NCBI GenBank assembly: GCA_002401455.1
Contig: NVTE01000006.1
Coordinates: 1,867-58,345 of the forward strand
Length of the DNA stretch: 56,479 nucleotides
Reading direction: 5' to 3'
DNA from: Alphaproteobacteria bacterium
GTDB taxonomy: Bacteria > Pseudomonadota > Alphaproteobacteria > Sphingomonadales > Emcibacteraceae
Part shown: in pieces, positions 15,921-23,569 of the stretch
Layout: each line of letters starts with the position of its first letter
Numbering within the stretch: position 1 is the stretch's first letter
The notes under the pieces: generated by a model
What the model was told of the DNA's origin: nothing
The model's input: the letters and a program-made list of their open reading frames with translations, nothing else
Databases searched by the model: none
Translations under genes and position numbers: made by a program

Positions 15921-17393
15921 TCAGGACTTAAAAATGTCCTTCATCTGATCGCGCAGGATGTTCTTTTGGACCTTGCCCATGGTGTTGCGGGGCAGGGCAT
16001 CCGTAAAGATAACTTTGCGCGGTTGCTTGAAGCGGGCCAGCTGATCCGAAAGCTGATCCAGAATATCCTGTTCGGTCAGGGGGCTGTTGTCCGTTCGGAC
16101 CACCACCGCCATCACCGCTTCGCCGAGGTCGGGGTGAGGGCTGGCGACCACCGCACTTTCCAACACCCCGGGCAGCAGGTCGAGGACGCTTTCGATTCCC
16201 TTGGGGTAAATATTAAAGCCGCCGGAGATGATCAGGTCCTTGGACCGGCCGACGATGGAAATTCTGCCGTCCTGATCGGCAATGGCCAGATCACCGGAGA
16301 TGAAAAAGCCGTCCGGGCGCATGTCCTCGGCGGTTTTTTTCGGCATCTCCCAATAGCCCTTAAACAGGTTCGGGCCTTTATATTCCAGGCTGCCAATCTC
16401 CCCGGCGGGCAATTGACGGCCGTCTTCACCACAGATGCGCACCTCGACATCCGGCAGGGCCGGGCCAACGGTACCGGCGATGCGCGGACCGTCGTAAGGG
16501 TTGGAGGTGATCATACCGGCCTCTGTCATGCCGTAGCGCTCCAGAATGCGCTGGCCGGTGATGGCCTCGAACTGATGAAAGGTTTCGGCCAGCAGCGGCG
16601 CGGAGCCGGAAATGAACAGCCGCATCTTCTGGCAGAGGTCTTTGGTAAAGCCACCGTGGGCCAGCAGGCGGGTGTAGAAGGTCGGTACCCCCATCAATAC
16701 CGTTGATTTTGGAATCAGCCGGATCAGGGCATCGGCATCAAGCCGCGGCAGAAACCAGACCGTGGAGCCACCAAGCAGGGCACAATGCAGGGCGACAAAC
16801 AGGCCGTGCACATGAAAGATCGGCAGGGCATGGAGCAGGATGTCATCCTGCTGCCAGTGCCAGATGTCATGGAGGGTCAGGGCGTTGCTGGCCAGGTTGC
16901 CGTGGCTGAGCATGGCGCCCTTTGATCGGCCTGTGGTGCCAGAGGTATAGAGAATGGCCGCCAGGTCATCGCTAGACATAAGCTCGACAGAATGCCGCGG
17001 TGGGCATGTCGCGGCCTCGGCACAGAGCTGATCCAGGGTCAGGCTGGGCAGAGGCTGTGCCGGGAAATTTCCGACCAGTAGGGCCGGGCTGGCGTTGCCA
17101 ATGAAATAGGCGACCTCATGGGCGGTATAGGCGGTATTCAGCGGCAGATAGATAGCCCCGACCCGCAGGCAGGCCAGATAGAGGCAGACGGCTTCCATGG
17201 ATTTTTCCACCTGAACCAATATGCGGTCGCCTTTGGTGATTTTACGCGTGGTCAGCAGGGCTGCCATCCGGGCCGACAACTGGTCCATCTCGCCGTAGCT
17301 GAGGCAGGCACCGTCTTCCTGCTGAAGGAAGGGTTTGTCCAGGTCGTCTGGAAAACGGGACTGGAAAAGGGCATAGAGATTGGCGTTGGTCAT
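15921..17393 (-). CDS. Malonyl-CoA synthase (acyl-CoA synthetase superfamily)
   Basis: This 490-aa adenylate-forming enzyme has the AMP-binding motif LYTSGTTGRSKGAMLSHGN (about 155-173), YGMTEAGM (about 290), and GDLAIADQDGRISIVGRSKD, with a C-terminal lysine in PRNTMGKVQKN. The middle part (ILLHALPIFHVHGLF and STVLMGVPTFYTRLL) closely resembles MatB malonyl-CoA synthases, which ligate malonate to CoA. Methylmalonate is also used by some. I chose ATG 17393 (MTNANLYALFQ), since homologues start there and an upstream extension of 32 residues is atypical. No malonate transporter or decarboxylase lies beside it. Confidence 0.85.
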   Translation of the reverse strand: MTNANLYALFQSRFPDDLDKPFLQQEDGACLSYGEMDQLSARMAALLTTRKITKGDRILVQVEKSMEAVCLYLACLRVGAIYLPLNTAYTAHEVAYFIGNASPALLVGNFPAQPLPSLTLDQLCAEAATCPPRHSVELMSSDDLAAILYTSGTTGRSKGAMLSHGNLASNALTLHDIWHWQQDDILLHALPIFHVHGLFVALHCALLGGSTVWFLPRLDADALIRLIPKSTVLMGVPTFYTRLLAHGGFTKDLCQKMRLFISGSAPLLAETFHQFEAITGQRILERYGMTEAGMITSNPYDGPRIAGTVGPALPDVEVRICGEDGRQLPAGEIGSLEYKGPNLFKGYWEMPKKTAEDMRPDGFFISGDLAIADQDGRISIVGRSKDLIISGGFNIYPKGIESVLDLLPGVLESAVVASPHPDLGEAVMAVVVRTDNSPLTEQDILDQLSDQLARFKQPRKVIFTDALPRNTMGKVQKNILRDQMKDIFKS

Positions 17394-17475
17394 GGAGCGG
17401 TGCCTTTTTATCTTTATCGAGCGAATGACTTCTATATACTTAATGTTGCGGGGTAAAAACAATAGGGGATAGCAT

Positions 17476-18423
17476 ATGAAACTGATCACAACGCTGATAC
17501 TGGCGATTTTATGTTTTCCGGTCAGCCTGTCGGTCGCCCATCAGGACCCTGAAATCGCCGGCTATATCCCGGTTGACGGCGGGCGTATCTGGTACCGGTT
17601 GAATGGGGCCGAGCATCTGGGTAAAAAACCGGCGCTGATCGTCATGCACGGCGGCCCGGGCGGTACCCACCGGGGCAATATGTCCTATGTGGCGCTGGCG
17701 GATCATTATCCGGTGATCCTCTATGATCAACTGGGTACGGGAAATTCCGACCATCCGGAGGGCCGGGAAAACTGGACGGTCGATCATTTTGTCTCTGAAA
17801 TTGAGGCTATTCGCAAAGCCCTCGACCTTAAACAGGTGATCATCGTCGGCCATAGCTGGGGCGGGACCCTGGCGGCGGAATATGCGATCACGAACCCTGA
17901 TGGTCTGAAGGGCACTATCCTGTCCAGCCCCCTGATCAGCACACCCCAGTGGATTGCCGATAATCAGGCCTGGATCGACCGTTTGCCGAAAGAGGTGGCC
18001 AAGACCCTGCGCCACCATATTGCCGCCGGGACCCAGGGCCACCCGGACTATAAGGCGGCGGAGAAGATGTTCTATAGCCAGCATATGTGCCGGCAGTCTC
18101 CCTGTCCTAATCGCCACTACCGGCGGGATGGCCCGACCTGGAACGCTGATATGTATGTCTATATGTGGGGGACCAGTGATTTCTATGCCACGGGGACTCT
18201 CAGGGACTATGACATCAGTGGCCGTCTGCCTGAGATTTTGTCCCCGACCCTGATGATCTGTGGTGAATTTGATGAGGCGGCACCGGAAACCTGCAAAAAA
18301 TATGCCCGGACGATTGTTGGGGCTAAAACTGTTATTGTGCCGGAGTCTGGCCATGCTACGATGGCGGAGAATGAGCCTTTTTATCTGAAAACTGTGCGAG
18401 ATTTTCTCAACTCACTGCCGTAA
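17476..18423 (+). CDS. Exported proline iminopeptidase-like alpha/beta hydrolase
   Basis: This 315-aa protein has a signal peptide (about 1-21: MKLITTLILAILCFPVSLSV then A-H-Q), so it is likely periplasmic. It has the S33 peptidase pattern: the oxyanion motif MHGGPGGTHRG (about 56-66), the nucleophile elbow GHSWGG (Ser about 126), Asp in GEFDEAAPE, and His in SGHATMAENEPF. Proline iminopeptidases and tricorn-interacting factor F1 share this set. The substrate could be a peptide or a small ester. It is divergent from the malonyl-CoA synthase gene with an 82-bp gap. Confidence 0.85.
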   Translation: MKLITTLILAILCFPVSLSVAHQDPEIAGYIPVDGGRIWYRLNGAEHLGKKPALIVMHGGPGGTHRGNMSYVALADHYPVILYDQLGTGNSDHPEGRENWTVDHFVSEIEAIRKALDLKQVIIVGHSWGGTLAAEYAITNPDGLKGTILSSPLISTPQWIADNQAWIDRLPKEVAKTLRHHIAAGTQGHPDYKAAEKMFYSQHMCRQSPCPNRHYRRDGPTWNADMYVYMWGTSDFYATGTLRDYDISGRLPEILSPTLMICGEFDEAAPETCKKYARTIVGAKTVIVPESGHATMAENEPFYLKTVRDFLNSLP

Positions 18424-18457
18424 GCCCGCAAGGGGCAGGGATGCCCCTTACGGTTTT
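18418..18457 (+). terminator. Hairpin terminator after the S33 hydrolase
   Basis: An inner stem GGGGC/GCCCC around 18432-18447 closes on AGGGAT. An outer CCGTAA (18418-18423) can pair with TTACGG (18448-18453). GTTTTC follows. The hairpin starts inside the last codons of the hydrolase gene. The convergent SRPBCC gene ends 12 bp further on. Confidence 0.5.
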
Positions 18458-18468
18458 CACAGAATGGT

Positions 18469-18861
18469 TTAGCTGGCAATGGCAGTCCGGATATTTTCAA
18501 ATTCTTCCTCCAGAACAGCGCACTGAGCCGTAAAGTCGACATCGTTCTGACCGGGCATCTGCAGGGCGGTGAAGTTCAGGATGCTGCCACCGAACAGGTC
18601 GCTAAAAATCCGGATATACCACGACCATAATTGGTCCCGGGACGGGCCGGCATTCATGTTGACGGCGCCGAATTCTTCATTGGTGACAAATTCCTGGATG
18701 ATCTCGCCCATAGAAGTTTCAACATAATAAGTGTCGCCGTCCTTGCGGACGGATTTGGCATAATTTGTCGCCCAGAGCGGCAGATTTTCGATCTTGCTGA
18801 CAAAATCAAAAACCACGTCAGGGGCGGCGGTGAATTTAGCTGTTTTAACGGTAACGTTCAT
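18469..18861 (-). CDS. SRPBCC-fold (START/polyketide-cyclase-like) protein
   Basis: This 130-aa protein reads MNVTVKTAKFTAAPDVVFDF, followed by VSKIENLPLWATNYAKSV, which is the N-terminal pattern of small SRPBCC ligand-binding proteins. The middle GEIIQEFVTNEEFG and the final FTAQCAVLEEEFENIRTAI helix agree. No catalytic residues can be named. I chose ATG 18861, since the longer frame to 18954 lacks a good ribosome site and crosses the operator repeat. It resembles the SRPBCC partner genes found beside YafY regulators, and a shared TGTCAG operator repeat supports that link. Confidence 0.82.
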   Translation of the reverse strand: MNVTVKTAKFTAAPDVVFDFVSKIENLPLWATNYAKSVRKDGDTYYVETSMGEIIQEFVTNEEFGAVNMNAGPSRDQLWSWYIRIFSDLFGGSILNFTALQMPGQNDVDFTAQCAVLEEEFENIRTAIAS

Positions 18862-18944
18862 TGGGGTGGTCCTTTTTAAAATGAATAAATTTAAAGTGTC
18901 ATGATCCGTGTGGCTCAATCTGAACGTTGTATAAAACAGGGCTG

Positions 18945-18973
18945 CTGACAGCATTATGTCAGTAGTGTGTCAG
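18945..18973. promoter_or_regulatory. TGTCAG operator repeat upstream of the SRPBCC gene
   Basis: CTGACA (18945-18950) and TGTCAG (18957-18962) form an inverted repeat with a 6-bp centre. A second TGTCAG at 18968-18973 repeats the first 11 bp later, one helical turn. The same direct pair with the same 11-bp step is found before yafY at 20047-20063. It is likely the site of the YafY-type regulator. Confidence 0.6.
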
Positions 18974-19008
18974 TATGGTCTAAAAATGTGGGGTTTCAGA
19001 AAATCACG

Positions 19009-19968
19009 TTACCTCACTTTTGATGTATCCATTTGATATTCCATGCAGACATCGGCCCGGGCGTAGGGGGTGTCCTGTCGGGCAGGAACATGGACAAAAC
19101 CCGCTTTTTCATAAAGCGAGATCGCGGGCGTAAGCTTGCTGTTGGTTTCTAAATATAACTTTTGGCCGCCCCGGGCGTAAAAGCGTTCTATGGCGTGGCT
19201 GAGCAACCTGCGGCCGATGCCCAACCCCTGGGCCTCTGGTCGGACACCCATTTTGCTGACTTCATAGACATCCTCACCGTCATATTTCAACGCTGCTACG
19301 CCGACGACTTTGCCGTTGTGCAGGGCGCAATAAATCTCACCGCCCCGACCCAGGATATATTTTTCAGGATTTTCCAGGCTGTCCCGATCCGGCTGTTCCA
19401 GGGTGAAAAACCGCTCAACCCATTCTTTGTTGATATCATGCCAGTCCTGGCGATATTTCACATGAAAGGGAACGATTTCAACCTCGGCCTTTAAGGCTTG
19501 GCCATTGTAATGGGTGTGGCGTTGATAAAATCCTTTTTCCTGCAGCTGTTCCTCAAAATCCCCAAGCGCCAGCAGTAGGTCATTCTGTGAGCCCCGCCGA
19601 ACGTCCTGGATAACAATCTCAGCAGTGCGCCATATGGGCAGGAGACTTTTTAACAAACTCTGGCCATTCTTGGTCAGGTGCACTATACGGCTGCGGGCGT
19701 CATCGCCGACGTTCATCTCGACAATGTCCTTGTCAATCAGCTGTTTTACAGTTTGAGAAAGCGCGGAATGGGTCAGGCCAGAATGTTTCTGGATTTGGGC
19801 AATGGTCAGTCCGTCAAGCTTGTGGAGGGCGAAGACTACGGGAAAATAACGTACCCGAAAATCCAACCCGGCCTCCTTATAAAGTCTTTCCATATCAAAA
19901 CTCAGCATGTCATAAACCCGTTTCAAACGCGTCCCAATCCCAAGGTCCCTGAATAATTCCTGTTGCAC
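19009..19968 (-). CDS. MarR-GNAT fusion: regulator and N-acetyltransferase
   Basis: This 319-aa two-domain protein has a MarR winged helix in the first about 150 residues: LTIAQIQKHSGLTHSALSQT (recognition region about 54-73) and a wing with GDDARSRIVHLTKNG. The C-terminal GNAT domain (about 165-319) has the acetyl-CoA loop RPEAQGLGIGRRLLSHAIE (about 243-261), then LYLETNSKLTPAISLYEKAGF. Such fusions are known, but the acetyl acceptor and the regulated genes are not. It lies between the SRPBCC gene and yafY and separates two similar promoter/operator sequences. The start is close to 19968. Confidence 0.92.
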   Translation of the reverse strand: MQQELFRDLGIGTRLKRVYDMLSFDMERLYKEAGLDFRVRYFPVVFALHKLDGLTIAQIQKHSGLTHSALSQTVKQLIDKDIVEMNVGDDARSRIVHLTKNGQSLLKSLLPIWRTAEIVIQDVRRGSQNDLLLALGDFEEQLQEKGFYQRHTHYNGQALKAEVEIVPFHVKYRQDWHDINKEWVERFFTLEQPDRDSLENPEKYILGRGGEIYCALHNGKVVGVAALKYDGEDVYEVSKMGVRPEAQGLGIGRRLLSHAIERFYARGGQKLYLETNSKLTPAISLYEKAGFVHVPARQDTPYARADVCMEYQMDTSKVR

Positions 19969-20045
19969 TGTCGTCTCCTGCTAAAATATATAATCAGTAA
20001 CATAAGTATTAATATATAATTTTCAAGGGAATGATAAACCGCTTA

Positions 20046-20074
20046 TTGTCAGCAGGATGTCAGTAAGGTATGAA
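20046..20074 (+). promoter_or_regulatory. yafY promoter overlapped by TGTCAG repeat
   Basis: TTGTCA (20046-20051), a 17-bp spacer, and TATGAA (20069-20074) form a good promoter 25 bp before the yafY start. TGTCAG at 20047-20052 and at 20058-20063 are 11 bp apart and occupy the -35 and the spacer, so bound protein would block RNA polymerase. This fits autorepression. Confidence 0.65.
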
Positions 20075-20099
20075 AGGTCAGAATGTGGGAGGATATTTT

Positions 20100-20783
20100 A
20101 TGAGGCGTGCTGATCGACTGTATCGGATAAGTGAATTTCTTAAGGCCCGCCGGACGGTGGTGACTGCCGATCGCCTGGCCCGGGAAATGGAGGTCAGCAA
20201 GCGGACTATTTACCGGGATGTTGCCGACCTGATGGCCTCTGGTGCGCCGATTATCGGCGAAGCTGGTGTCGGGTATCTGTTCGACCAGAGCTATATCCTG
20301 AAGCCCCTGATGTTTTCGGTCGATGAGGTCGAGGCTCTGGTGCTTGGGGCCAATATGGTCGAAAGTTGGAGTGAGGAGAAACTGGCAGCGTCTGCCCGGT
20401 CGGCCATTGACAAGATCGCCTCAACCCTGCCAGCCCCGCTGCACCGGGATATGATGGAGACGGCGCTATTCTCGCCCAAAATCGTCAAACGTGAAGAAAT
20501 CACCATTGATTTTTCCGCCCTGAGGCAGGCGATTAGGGGCAAGCGATTCATCGAATTTTCCTATACTCGTCTGGATGGTCAGGGGTCGACCCGGCGGGTA
20601 CGGCCGCTGGCCCTGGCTTTTTTCGGTCCGGTCTGGCTGATGGCGGGCTGGTGCGAAAGCCGCCAGGACTTCCGAAACTTCCGTCTTGACCGTATGGGCG
20701 ACTTCCAGGTCACGGGTCAGAATTTTTCCGATGAAACCGGTAAAAGATTGCAGGATTTTGAAGAAATTATGCAGAAAAAATGA
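20100..20783 (+). CDS. YafY-type transcriptional regulator (HTH + WYL domain)
   Basis: This 227-aa protein begins MRRADRLYRISEFLKARRTV, a helix-turn-helix of the DeoR/HTH_11 kind (recognition about MEVSKRTIYRDVADL, 33-47). The WYL domain is in the C-terminal half, with FIEFSYTRLDGQGSTRRVRPLAL (about 143-165) followed by GPVWLMAGWCESRQDFRNFRLDRM. I chose ATG 20100 because GGGAGG lies 9 bp upstream. It is followed by a VOC-gene remnant, the usual neighbour in other genomes. WYL domains sense small ligands or nucleic acids, and the ligand here is unknown. Confidence 0.93.
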   Translation: MRRADRLYRISEFLKARRTVVTADRLAREMEVSKRTIYRDVADLMASGAPIIGEAGVGYLFDQSYILKPLMFSVDEVEALVLGANMVESWSEEKLAASARSAIDKIASTLPAPLHRDMMETALFSPKIVKREEITIDFSALRQAIRGKRFIEFSYTRLDGQGSTRRVRPLALAFFGPVWLMAGWCESRQDFRNFRLDRMGDFQVTGQNFSDETGKRLQDFEEIMQKK

Positions 20784-20818
20784 TATATTATAAAATACTT
20801 ATTACATGAGGAGTGCCT

Positions 20819-20932
20819 ATGGTCAGGGAGGCTGGCGGAACCATCACCCAGGATATATTTGACTTTTCCGGTGGCCGTCGGTTCCACTTTACCGAACCAA
20901 GTGGTAATGAATTAGCTGTCTGGTCCGCGTAA
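20819..20932 (+). pseudogene. Remnant of a VOC/glyoxalase-family gene
   Basis: A 37-codon frame opens with ATG (20819) after a GAGGAG site and ends TAA at 20930-20932. The encoded text contains GGTITQDIFDF and then FHFTEPSGNELAVWS, the normal C-terminal strands of a vicinal-oxygen-chelate protein, including the metal-ligand Glu in GNELAVW. A full member is about 120 residues, so roughly 85 residues are missing. The native-looking ribosome site and start suggest an internal in-frame deletion. It lies directly after yafY, a usual partner. Confidence 0.75.
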
Positions 20933-20972
20933 GACTTCTTGCACTCTTGTGAATTTTGAGTAAAGTTTAAAT

Positions 20973-21929
20973 ATGAGTTCTGATTGGAAACCCATTTTTA
21001 ACACCCTTAAGCTCTGGCATGAGGCCGGACGCGGGGTTGCTTTGGCCACTGTTGTTGATACCTGGGGCTCTTCGCCGCGCCCCACGGGAAGTATGATGAT
21101 CATTGACGACCAGGGGGCCATCGAAGGGTCGGTGTCTGGCGGCTGTATTGAAGGCGCTGTCATTCAGGCTGCGGGCGAGGTCATGATATCCTCTGTCCCC
21201 CAAGTTCTGGACTTCAGTGTCAGCAATGACCAAGCCTGGGAAGTTGGCCTGTCCTGTGGCGGCAGGGTCCGGGTGCTGGTTGAATCCATCGGGTCAAAAC
21301 GGCCCTTCATTGATAAAATTCTTTCGGCGACGGGGCCGGTGATCTTAACCACTGATTGCGTCACCGGCCAAACCACTTTTGCCCTCGGCGATAATAACGC
21401 GGGCAAAAGCCGCCTGTCTGAGCAGGGCGGCGAATTTATTTTCAGCCAGGTGCTTGAGCAACCGTTGAAAGTGATGATCATCGGGGCGGTTCATATCACC
21501 CAGGCTATGGTTAAAATTGCCGCCAGTCTGGATATTGACGTGACGGTCATTGATCCGCGCACCACATTTGCCAGTGAAGCCCGTTTCCCCGGAGTGAACC
21601 TGTGCACCGACTGGCCTGATGAGGCGTTGCAGGCGCGAGAGATCACCTCAGGCACCGCCATTGTGACCCTGACACATGACCCGAAGCTGGATGATGCGGC
21701 GCTGATGGTGGCACTGAGGTCGCCGGCCTTTTATATTGCGTCTCTGGGTAGTCGGAAAACCCACATTGCCCGAGTGGCAAGGCTGACAGAAGCAGGTCTT
21801 ACAGACCAGCAGGTCGAACGCATTCATGCTCCGGCCGGCCTTGACATCGGAGCTAAAACCCCGGCGGAGATCGCTCTGTCTGTCATGGCAGAGATGATAG
21901 CCCTTTACCGAAATGGCGAGCTTGGATGA
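20973..21929 (+). CDS. XdhC/CoxI-family protein
   Basis: This 318-aa protein has both parts of the family: an N-terminal XdhC_CoxI part with ALATVVDTWGSSPRPTGSMM (about 21-40) and GSVSGGCIEGAVIQAA (about 52-67), then a C-terminal Rossmann part with MIIGAVHITQAMVKIAASL and VIDPRTTFASEARFPGV. XdhC proteins bind and sulfurate the molybdenum cofactor and hand it to xanthine-dehydrogenase-type enzymes. No such hydroxylase is in this window. It overlaps the next gene by 4 bp, so the two products probably act together. Confidence 0.9.
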   Translation: MSSDWKPIFNTLKLWHEAGRGVALATVVDTWGSSPRPTGSMMIIDDQGAIEGSVSGGCIEGAVIQAAGEVMISSVPQVLDFSVSNDQAWEVGLSCGGRVRVLVESIGSKRPFIDKILSATGPVILTTDCVTGQTTFALGDNNAGKSRLSEQGGEFIFSQVLEQPLKVMIIGAVHITQAMVKIAASLDIDVTVIDPRTTFASEARFPGVNLCTDWPDEALQAREITSGTAIVTLTHDPKLDDAALMVALRSPAFYIASLGSRKTHIARVARLTEAGLTDQQVERIHAPAGLDIGAKTPAEIALSVMAEMIALYRNGELG

Positions 21930-23548
21930 AATTCGGTAACTTTCCTTTGAATGAGATTTTAGGTGGTACGCTGGCGCATTCGGTGCGATTGCCCGGCGGT
22001 CTGTTGAAAAAAGGCCATATTCTGACCGAAGAGGACCTCAAAACCCTGGCGAATAATAATATTACAGAGGTTATGGTGGCGCTCCTTGATCCAGGGGACA
22101 TGCCAGAAAATTGCGCAGCCGGAAAAATTGCTGATCATATTGCCGGCGATCAGGTGACCTGTGCGACTGCTTTCACGGGACGGGTCAACCTCTATGCCGC
22201 TGCGGGGGGCCTTGTGACCATTGATGAGGCGGCGGTGACTGAGCTCAACCACCGGGATGAGGCGATCACACTGGCCACCCTGCCGCAAAATGCCATTGTC
22301 CATCAAGGTCAGTTGGTGGCTACGGTAAAAATCATTCCCCTTGCCCTTCCGGGGGAGGCTGTGGACAGACTAACGGCTGAGATCACGCCGGGGCTGATTA
22401 CATTGCATCCTTTCCAGCCCAAAGTCGCGATGATGATTCAGACGGAGCTTGCCAGCACCTCTGAAAAACTGTTTGAAAAGGCCCACAGGGTCATGAGCCA
22501 CCGGCTGGGTATCTATGGGGCTACTCTCATGGTTGAAGAACGCTGTCGCCATGAAGAAGGCGCATTGGCAGACCTGCTCATGAGCATAACCGCGGGCAAT
22601 CAGGACATGATCCTGATTTTGGGGGCGTCGGCCATCACCGACCGTCGGGACGTTATTCCGGCGGCTATTCAGCGGGCCGGCGGTGAGGTTATCCATTACG
22701 GTATGCCGGTTGATCCGGGCAATTTAATGCTGCTGGCGAAGATACAGGATACCTGGGTGTTGGGCCTGCCCGGATGTTCGCGGTCACCAAAACTGAACGG
22801 CATTGACCTGATCTTGTCCCGCATCGCGGCCGGGATGGACGTGACCAGTCATGATGTGATGTCTATGGGTGTCGGGGGGCTGCTCAGTGAATATCCCGGA
22901 CGTCCCCAGCCCAGAGATTTCAGGCACAACGCCCCTCAGGAGAAAAAAACCAGGACAAAGGCGATCACCGCCCTGGTCCTGGCAGCTGGTCAGTCAAAAA
23001 GAATGGGGCAGAAGAACAAGCTGTTGTTACCCTATCACCAAGGCACCGTCCTGTCCCATGTCCTGGATCAGGTCACAGGGGCGGGCATAGAAGAGATATT
23101 TGTCGTCACCGGTCATCAACATGATGAGGTTGCGCGGGACATTGGCCCTCATAAAGTCACATTTTTGTATAATGATCTCTATGATGAGGGCATGAGCACA
23201 TCTGTCAAGCTGGGCATCAGTTCCCTGCCGAAAGAGAGTGATGCGGTGCTGATCATTTTAGGGGATATGCCGAATATTTCTGCCTCCATTCTGCGGCAAC
23301 TCATGGCGGCCTATGATCCTGCGCAGGGTCGGTTGATCATTATCCCTACCCATAACGGCAAGCGGGGAAATCCGCTTCTGTGGGACCGGTCGCTGTTCAG
23401 TGAATTTGACCGGTTGGATGGGGATATGGGGGCAAAAATATTGCTGGCTGATTATCCAGAGTATATTCATGAGGTCGATGTGGGGTCGGAAGCGATCTTT
23501 CTGGATATTGACACCTATGAGGCCTATGAGCGGCTGAGTGAAACATAA
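21926..23548 (+). CDS. Two-domain molybdopterin-binding / NTP-transferase protein
   Basis: This 540-aa protein joins a MoeA/MogA-like molybdopterin-binding part (about 1-340) to a nucleotidyltransferase part (about 345-540). The first includes LGIYGATLMVEER, a GASAITDRRDVIP segment, and WVLGLPGCSRSPKLNG. The second starts ALVLAAGQSKRMGQKNKLLL, the MobA/MocA signature (LAAGxSxRMGxxxKLL), with a LGDMPN loop. It probably makes the cytosine- or guanine-dinucleotide form of the cofactor for an XdhC-dependent enzyme. The fusion is known in several proteobacteria. It overlaps xdhC by 4 bp. Confidence 0.88.
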   Translation: MKFGNFPLNEILGGTLAHSVRLPGGLLKKGHILTEEDLKTLANNNITEVMVALLDPGDMPENCAAGKIADHIAGDQVTCATAFTGRVNLYAAAGGLVTIDEAAVTELNHRDEAITLATLPQNAIVHQGQLVATVKIIPLALPGEAVDRLTAEITPGLITLHPFQPKVAMMIQTELASTSEKLFEKAHRVMSHRLGIYGATLMVEERCRHEEGALADLLMSITAGNQDMILILGASAITDRRDVIPAAIQRAGGEVIHYGMPVDPGNLMLLAKIQDTWVLGLPGCSRSPKLNGIDLILSRIAAGMDVTSHDVMSMGVGGLLSEYPGRPQPRDFRHNAPQEKKTRTKAITALVLAAGQSKRMGQKNKLLLPYHQGTVLSHVLDQVTGAGIEEIFVVTGHQHDEVARDIGPHKVTFLYNDLYDEGMSTSVKLGISSLPKESDAVLIILGDMPNISASILRQLMAAYDPAQGRLIIIPTHNGKRGNPLLWDRSLFSEFDRLDGDMGAKILLADYPEYIHEVDVGSEAIFLDIDTYEAYERLSET

Positions 23549-23569
23549 GTTAAGACAAAGGACAACGTG

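Noticed and set aside
15906-16706. Plus-strand frame of 266 codons across the malonyl-CoA synthase
   Set aside because: Its text is low-complexity Gly, His and Gln, typical of a shadow, and the gene on the other strand has full family motifs.
17509-18354. Long antisense frame (281 codons) opposite the S33 hydrolase
   Set aside because: This is a shadow of a well-supported gene with signal peptide and catalytic triad.
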